Source of the DNA: an uncultured Polaribacter sp.
GTDB taxonomy: Bacteria > Bacteroidota > Bacteroidia > Flavobacteriales > Flavobacteriaceae
Reading direction: 5' to 3'
DNA: 64,000 bases
NCBI GenBank assembly: GCA_943846595.1
Contig: OX044355.1
Coordinates: 124,001 to 188,000 of the forward strand
Below are positions 61,205 to 64,000 of the stretch, piece after piece. The position numbers were made by a program, and so were the translations under genes. Every line of letters begins with the position of its first letter. Within the stretch, counting starts at the first letter, position 1. Under the pieces are notes generated by a model, which was given only the letters and a program-made list of their open reading frames with translations, made no database searches and was not told the origin of the DNA.

Positions 61205-61705
61205 ATGAAAAAAATACTATTAATTTTTACGCTTTTAATAGCTACAATAACGCTTGCACAACAAGAAGTAAAATTAAATATTGCAAACGCATTGATCTTC
61301 AAAACGATTGATGTTTCCTACGAATACTATCTCAGTGGAGACACTTCGATTGGAATTTCTGGTTTGTATAACTTTGAACAAAAATCTGCAGACTTCAGAT
61401 ACAATGAAGAAAGTATGATAACTCCTTACTTGCGACATTATTTCACCGCTGACAGGGTTTGGAATCTTTTTGGAGAAGGGTTCTTCGGAATTGGAAAAGG
61501 GTATAAAAAAATTGAAATAGTAGGGGAACCTAATATTTATGAAAAATATTCTGACAGTGCTTTGGGGATCTCATTTGGAGCAAAATACGTTTCAGAAAGT
61601 GGCTTTCTTGTAGATGCTTATGTAGGTATTGCTCGAAATTTATTTAGTGCTAACTCACCAATTTTAGTACCAAGAGTGGGTGTAAATGTTGGATGGAAAT
61701 TTTAA
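61205..61705 (+). CDS. Small outer-membrane protein, DUF3575-like
   Basis: 166 residues, signal peptide MKKILLIFTLLIATITLAQ. The mature part is a small beta barrel with EVKLNIANALIFKTIDVSYEYYLSGDTSIGISGLYNF at the start and a final VGVNVGWKF with terminal aromatic, as in outer-membrane proteins. It is the intact paralogue of the interrupted gene just upstream (YEYYLSGDTSIGISGLY versus YEYLINEESSFGIAGLL). Function unknown. A strong bidirectional terminator follows. Confidence 0.78.
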   Translation: MKKILLIFTLLIATITLAQQEVKLNIANALIFKTIDVSYEYYLSGDTSIGISGLYNFEQKSADFRYNEESMITPYLRHYFTADRVWNLFGEGFFGIGKGYKKIEIVGEPNIYEKYSDSALGISFGAKYVSESGFLVDAYVGIARNLFSANSPILVPRVGVNVGWKF

Positions 61706-61725
61706 TTTCATAAAGAAGTTCATAA

Positions 61726-61754
61726 AAAAACCTCACGAAATTCGTGAGGTTTTT
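61726..61754. terminator. Bidirectional terminator between the DUF3575-like gene and glyS
   Basis: CCTCACGA (61731-61738) / TCGTGAGG (61742-61749), 3-nt loop, flanked by A and T runs on both sides. Confidence 0.85.
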
Positions 61755-61776
61755 AAACTTTAAAAGTCTTGCAAAA

Positions 61777-63318
61777 CTACATTCTTTGAAGCCAATTTTT
61801 TACGGCAACTTCTGCGTGTATCAATTCTTTCAATTCTGTAATTTTTACTCTTTTTTGTTCCATCGTATCTCGATGACGAATGGTAACAGATTTGTCTTCA
61901 AGGGTCTGGTGATCTACTGTAATGCAAAAAGGAGTTCCTGCTGCATCTTGTCTTCTATAACGTTTTCCAACGGCATCTTTTTCGTCATAAAAAACGTTGA
62001 AATCCCATTTTAAATCGTCCATAATTTTACGTGCAACTTCTGGCAATCCATCTTTTTTTACCAATGGAAGAATCGCTGCTTTATAAGGTGCTAAGATTGC
62101 GGGTAATTTTAAAACTGTACGTGAAGTACCATTTTCTATAGCTTCTTCTTGTAATGAATTTGAAAAAACGGCTAAGAACATTCGATCTAAACCAATAGAA
62201 GTTTCTACTACATAAGGAGTGTAACTTTTATTGTCTTCGTGATCAAAGTATTGCAATTTTTTTCCAGAAAATTCTTCATGTGCTTTTAAATCAAAATCAG
62301 TCCGAGAATGAATTCCTTCTAATTCTTTAAAACCAAATGGGAATTTAAACTCAATATCTGCTGCTGCATCTGCATAATGTGCTAATTTATCATGGTCATG
62401 AAAACGATAGTTCTCTGCACCCATTCCTAGAGAGAGGTGCCATTTTAATCGGGTTGCTTTCCATTGATCATACCATTCTTTTTGGGTCCCTGGTTTTACA
62501 AAAAATTGCATTTCCATTTGTTCAAACTCACGCATTCTAAAAATAAATTGTCGTGCAACGATTTCATTTCTAAAGGCTTTTCCAGTTTGTGCAATTCCAA
62601 ACGGAATTTTCATTCTACCTGTTTTTTGAACATTGAGAAAATTCACAAAAATACCTTGTGCGGTTTCTGGACGCAAATACAAATCCATAGCGGTTTCAGC
62701 AGAAGCACCTAACTTGGTACCAAACATTAAATTGAACTGTTTTACCTCTGTCCAATTTCTGGATCCTGTTAATGGGTCTGCAATTTCTAATTCTTCAATT
62801 AATGCTTTTACATCCGGTAAATCTTCTTTTTCTAAGGAAGCACCCATTCTAGAAAGAATAGTGTTTATTTTTTCTTGATAGCCAACAACGCGCCCGTTGG
62901 TTGCTAAAAATTCTTCTTTGTTAAAAGCTTCTCCAAAACGTTTAGCCGCTTTGTCTACTTCTTTGTTGATTTTTGCTTCAATTTTCGCACAGTAATCTTC
63001 TATTAAAACATCGGCTCTGTAGCGTTTTTTTGAATCTTTGTTGTCGATTAATGGATCATTAAAAGCATCTACGTGACCCGAAGCTTTCCAGGTTGTAGGA
63101 TGCATTAAAATGGAGGCATCGATCCCAACAATATTTTCGTGCATTTGCACCATTGCTTTCCACCAATAATCTCTAATATTCTTCTTTAACTCAACACCAT
63201 TTTGAGCATAATCGTACACTGCACTTAATCCGTCATAAATTTCACTTGATTGAAATACATAACCATATTCTTTTGCGTGCGATAGTACTTTTTTAAATTG
63301 ATCTTCTTGATTTGCCAT
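61777..63318 (-). CDS. glyS: Glycyl-tRNA synthetase (single-chain type)
   Basis: 513 residues, the alpha2 (eukaryote/Gram-positive-like) class II GlyRS. Motifs: VYDYAQNGVELKKNI near the N-terminus, LMFGT and YLRPETAQGIFVNF, motif 2 FRNEIVARQFIFRMREFEQMEMQFF, motif 3 VETSIGLDRMFLAVFS, and a C-terminal anticodon-binding domain (LPAILAPYKAAILPLVKK ... DAAGTPFCITVDHQTLEDKSVTIRHRDTMEQ). It charges tRNA-Gly. The promoter box lies so close that the leader would be only about 5 nt. Confidence 0.96.
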   Translation of the reverse strand: MANQEDQFKKVLSHAKEYGYVFQSSEIYDGLSAVYDYAQNGVELKKNIRDYWWKAMVQMHENIVGIDASILMHPTTWKASGHVDAFNDPLIDNKDSKKRYRADVLIEDYCAKIEAKINKEVDKAAKRFGEAFNKEEFLATNGRVVGYQEKINTILSRMGASLEKEDLPDVKALIEELEIADPLTGSRNWTEVKQFNLMFGTKLGASAETAMDLYLRPETAQGIFVNFLNVQKTGRMKIPFGIAQTGKAFRNEIVARQFIFRMREFEQMEMQFFVKPGTQKEWYDQWKATRLKWHLSLGMGAENYRFHDHDKLAHYADAAADIEFKFPFGFKELEGIHSRTDFDLKAHEEFSGKKLQYFDHEDNKSYTPYVVETSIGLDRMFLAVFSNSLQEEAIENGTSRTVLKLPAILAPYKAAILPLVKKDGLPEVARKIMDDLKWDFNVFYDEKDAVGKRYRRQDAAGTPFCITVDHQTLEDKSVTIRHRDTMEQKRVKITELKELIHAEVAVKNWLQRM

Positions 63319-63326
63319 AATTAGGG

Positions 63327-63334
63327 CAAATATA
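63327..63334 (-). promoter_or_regulatory. -7 box of glyS
   Basis: TATATTTG matches TAnnTTTG on the minus strand. The predicted start is about 5 nt before the glyS ATG. Confidence 0.5.
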
Positions 63335-63362
63335 AACGAATCTAAAAAGTTATCAAGAAAAA

Positions 63363-63926
63363 TCAGCCTACTTTCTTACATAAATAAATGAAAGCTGGAG
63401 GGAAATTTAAAAATTCAAATTTTAAAGAAATCGCATTTCTAAAAAATAGTTTAAGTTTCTTACGATTGGACAAACTATATTGATATTGCGTGAAGGTTCC
63501 ATTGGATCTCAAAACTTGATAAGATTGGGTTAAAATCACATCCGTAATCTTTTCAGGAAGCATCGACAAGGGCAGACTAGAAATGATATAATTCACTTCA
63601 GAAACGCCTAACTTGTGCAGCTCTTCTTCAAGGTTTTCTGCAGAGGATTTTAAAACAATCAGCTGCGAATGCTTAATTTCAGTTAAAGTTTTGTAAAAAT
63701 TCTCATTAATTTCAAAACAGATTAATAGTGCTGTTGGATTTAGTTTTCTTAAAATAAATTTTGTGATGGCGCCGTTTCCAGGGCCGAATTCTACAATAAC
63801 ATCTGCCGAAGCAAAATGAATATTTCGCAACATTTTTTTTGCTAAAAAAGAAGAACTGGGCATTACTGTTCCAGAAGTTTTTAATGTTCTTATGGCTTCT
63901 TTAAAAAACTTTATTTTATCTGTCAA
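63363..63926 (-). CDS. Class I SAM-dependent methyltransferase, phospholipid N-methyltransferase-like
   Basis: 187 residues. SAM-binding motif I is VEFGPGNGAITKFIL (about 45-59), the acidic residue ending strand 2 is E in ICFEINENFY, and motif IV-like is YIISSLPLSMLPE. The N-terminal TSGTVMPSSSFLAKKML is typical of the PmtA/rRNA-adenine-dimethylase-like group. The likely substrate is a phospholipid head group, but rRNA or another target is possible. It precedes glyS on the same strand by 44 nt. Confidence 0.8.
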   Translation of the reverse strand: MTDKIKFFKEAIRTLKTSGTVMPSSSFLAKKMLRNIHFASADVIVEFGPGNGAITKFILRKLNPTALLICFEINENFYKTLTEIKHSQLIVLKSSAENLEEELHKLGVSEVNYIISSLPLSMLPEKITDVILTQSYQVLRSNGTFTQYQYSLSNRKKLKLFFRNAISLKFEFLNFPPAFIYLCKKVG

Positions 63927-63971
63927 ATGATTTAATTTTTAACTTTTTTATATCTTGGATAAAAAAGCTCA

Positions 63972-64000
63972 GTGAAAATACAAATTATAGAAGACCTACT
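63972..64000 (+). CDS. Possible start of the next gene (cut by the window edge)
   Basis: A GTG at 63972 opens a frame reading VKIQIIEDLL to the window end. Divergent orientation from the methyltransferase makes a gene start plausible, but only ten codons are visible and no promoter box is certain. Confidence 0.25.

Noticed and set aside
1..64000. CRISPR array, insertion sequence, prophage or rRNA
   Set aside because: No regularly spaced repeats, transposase, integrase, phage structural gene or rRNA sequence was seen on either strand.

Overview
This AT-rich window comes from a member of the Bacteroidota, almost certainly a marine, gliding Flavobacteriaceae (Polaribacter/Tenacibaculum type). 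Evidence: a GldA-type gliding ABC ATPase, a type IX secretion C-terminal sorting domain, GLPGLI-family proteins beside a CarboxypepD_reg/outer-membrane-barrel protein, a short Bacteroidota-type primary sigma factor, split MetH, and repeated use of the Bacteroidota -7 promoter box TAnnTTTG.

Layout. 1-7 kb: the 3' part of dnaE, an aldonolactone-oxidase pseudogene with two in-frame stops, a HAD phosphatase, gldA, and the wreck of a secreted metalloprotease. 7-21 kb: the intact secreted metalloprotease with an odd 5' leader, lipB, a nucleoid-associated protein, rnhB, a porin, a frameshifted acetyltransferase, nhaC, a membrane hydrolase, and a trans-sulfuration-type PLP enzyme divergent from an Lrp regulator. 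21-28 kb: a 30-residue CDGSH-like microprotein with a YceI lipoprotein, dtd, rsgA, then the phenylalanine/tyrosine operon (pheA, aminotransferase, tyrA, DAHP synthase/chorismate mutase). 28-32 kb: tRNA-Asp, a DUF58 protein, an M1 aminopeptidase, thioredoxin. 32-42 kb: the methionine operon (metY, metX, metZ, metH in two pieces, metF) divergent from metK. 42-47 kb: an outer-membrane barrel protein with two GLPGLI proteins. 47-64 kb: deoxynucleoside kinase, rpoD, rpe, an exonuclease/GIY-YIG fusion, a FAD oxidoreductase, tRNA-Arg, yqeY, a retropepsin, tatD, ogt, a 1124-residue surface protein, a pair of small outer-membrane paralogues (one broken), glyS and a methyltransferase.

The strongest finding is regulatory. 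Upstream of pheA, after a perfect TAnnTTTG box, lies a 19-codon open frame MNLQYIWSRFYFYFYFNKS with seven consecutive Phe/Tyr codons. A classic intrinsic terminator follows, ending 12 nt before the pheA start. A 7-bp alternative pairing straddling the leader stop codon competes with that terminator. This is the architecture of ribosome-mediated transcription attenuation, in front of exactly the genes that make Phe and Tyr. A second regulatory highlight is the metY/metK divergent region, which carries a SAM-I riboswitch for the methionine operon and, on the opposite strand, a SAM-II-like pseudoknot for metK.

A third theme is gene decay. At least four genes are interrupted by in-frame stops or a 1-nt shift while the rest of the frame stays readable, and a fifth remnant is likely. 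All are accessory functions; the housekeeping operons are intact.
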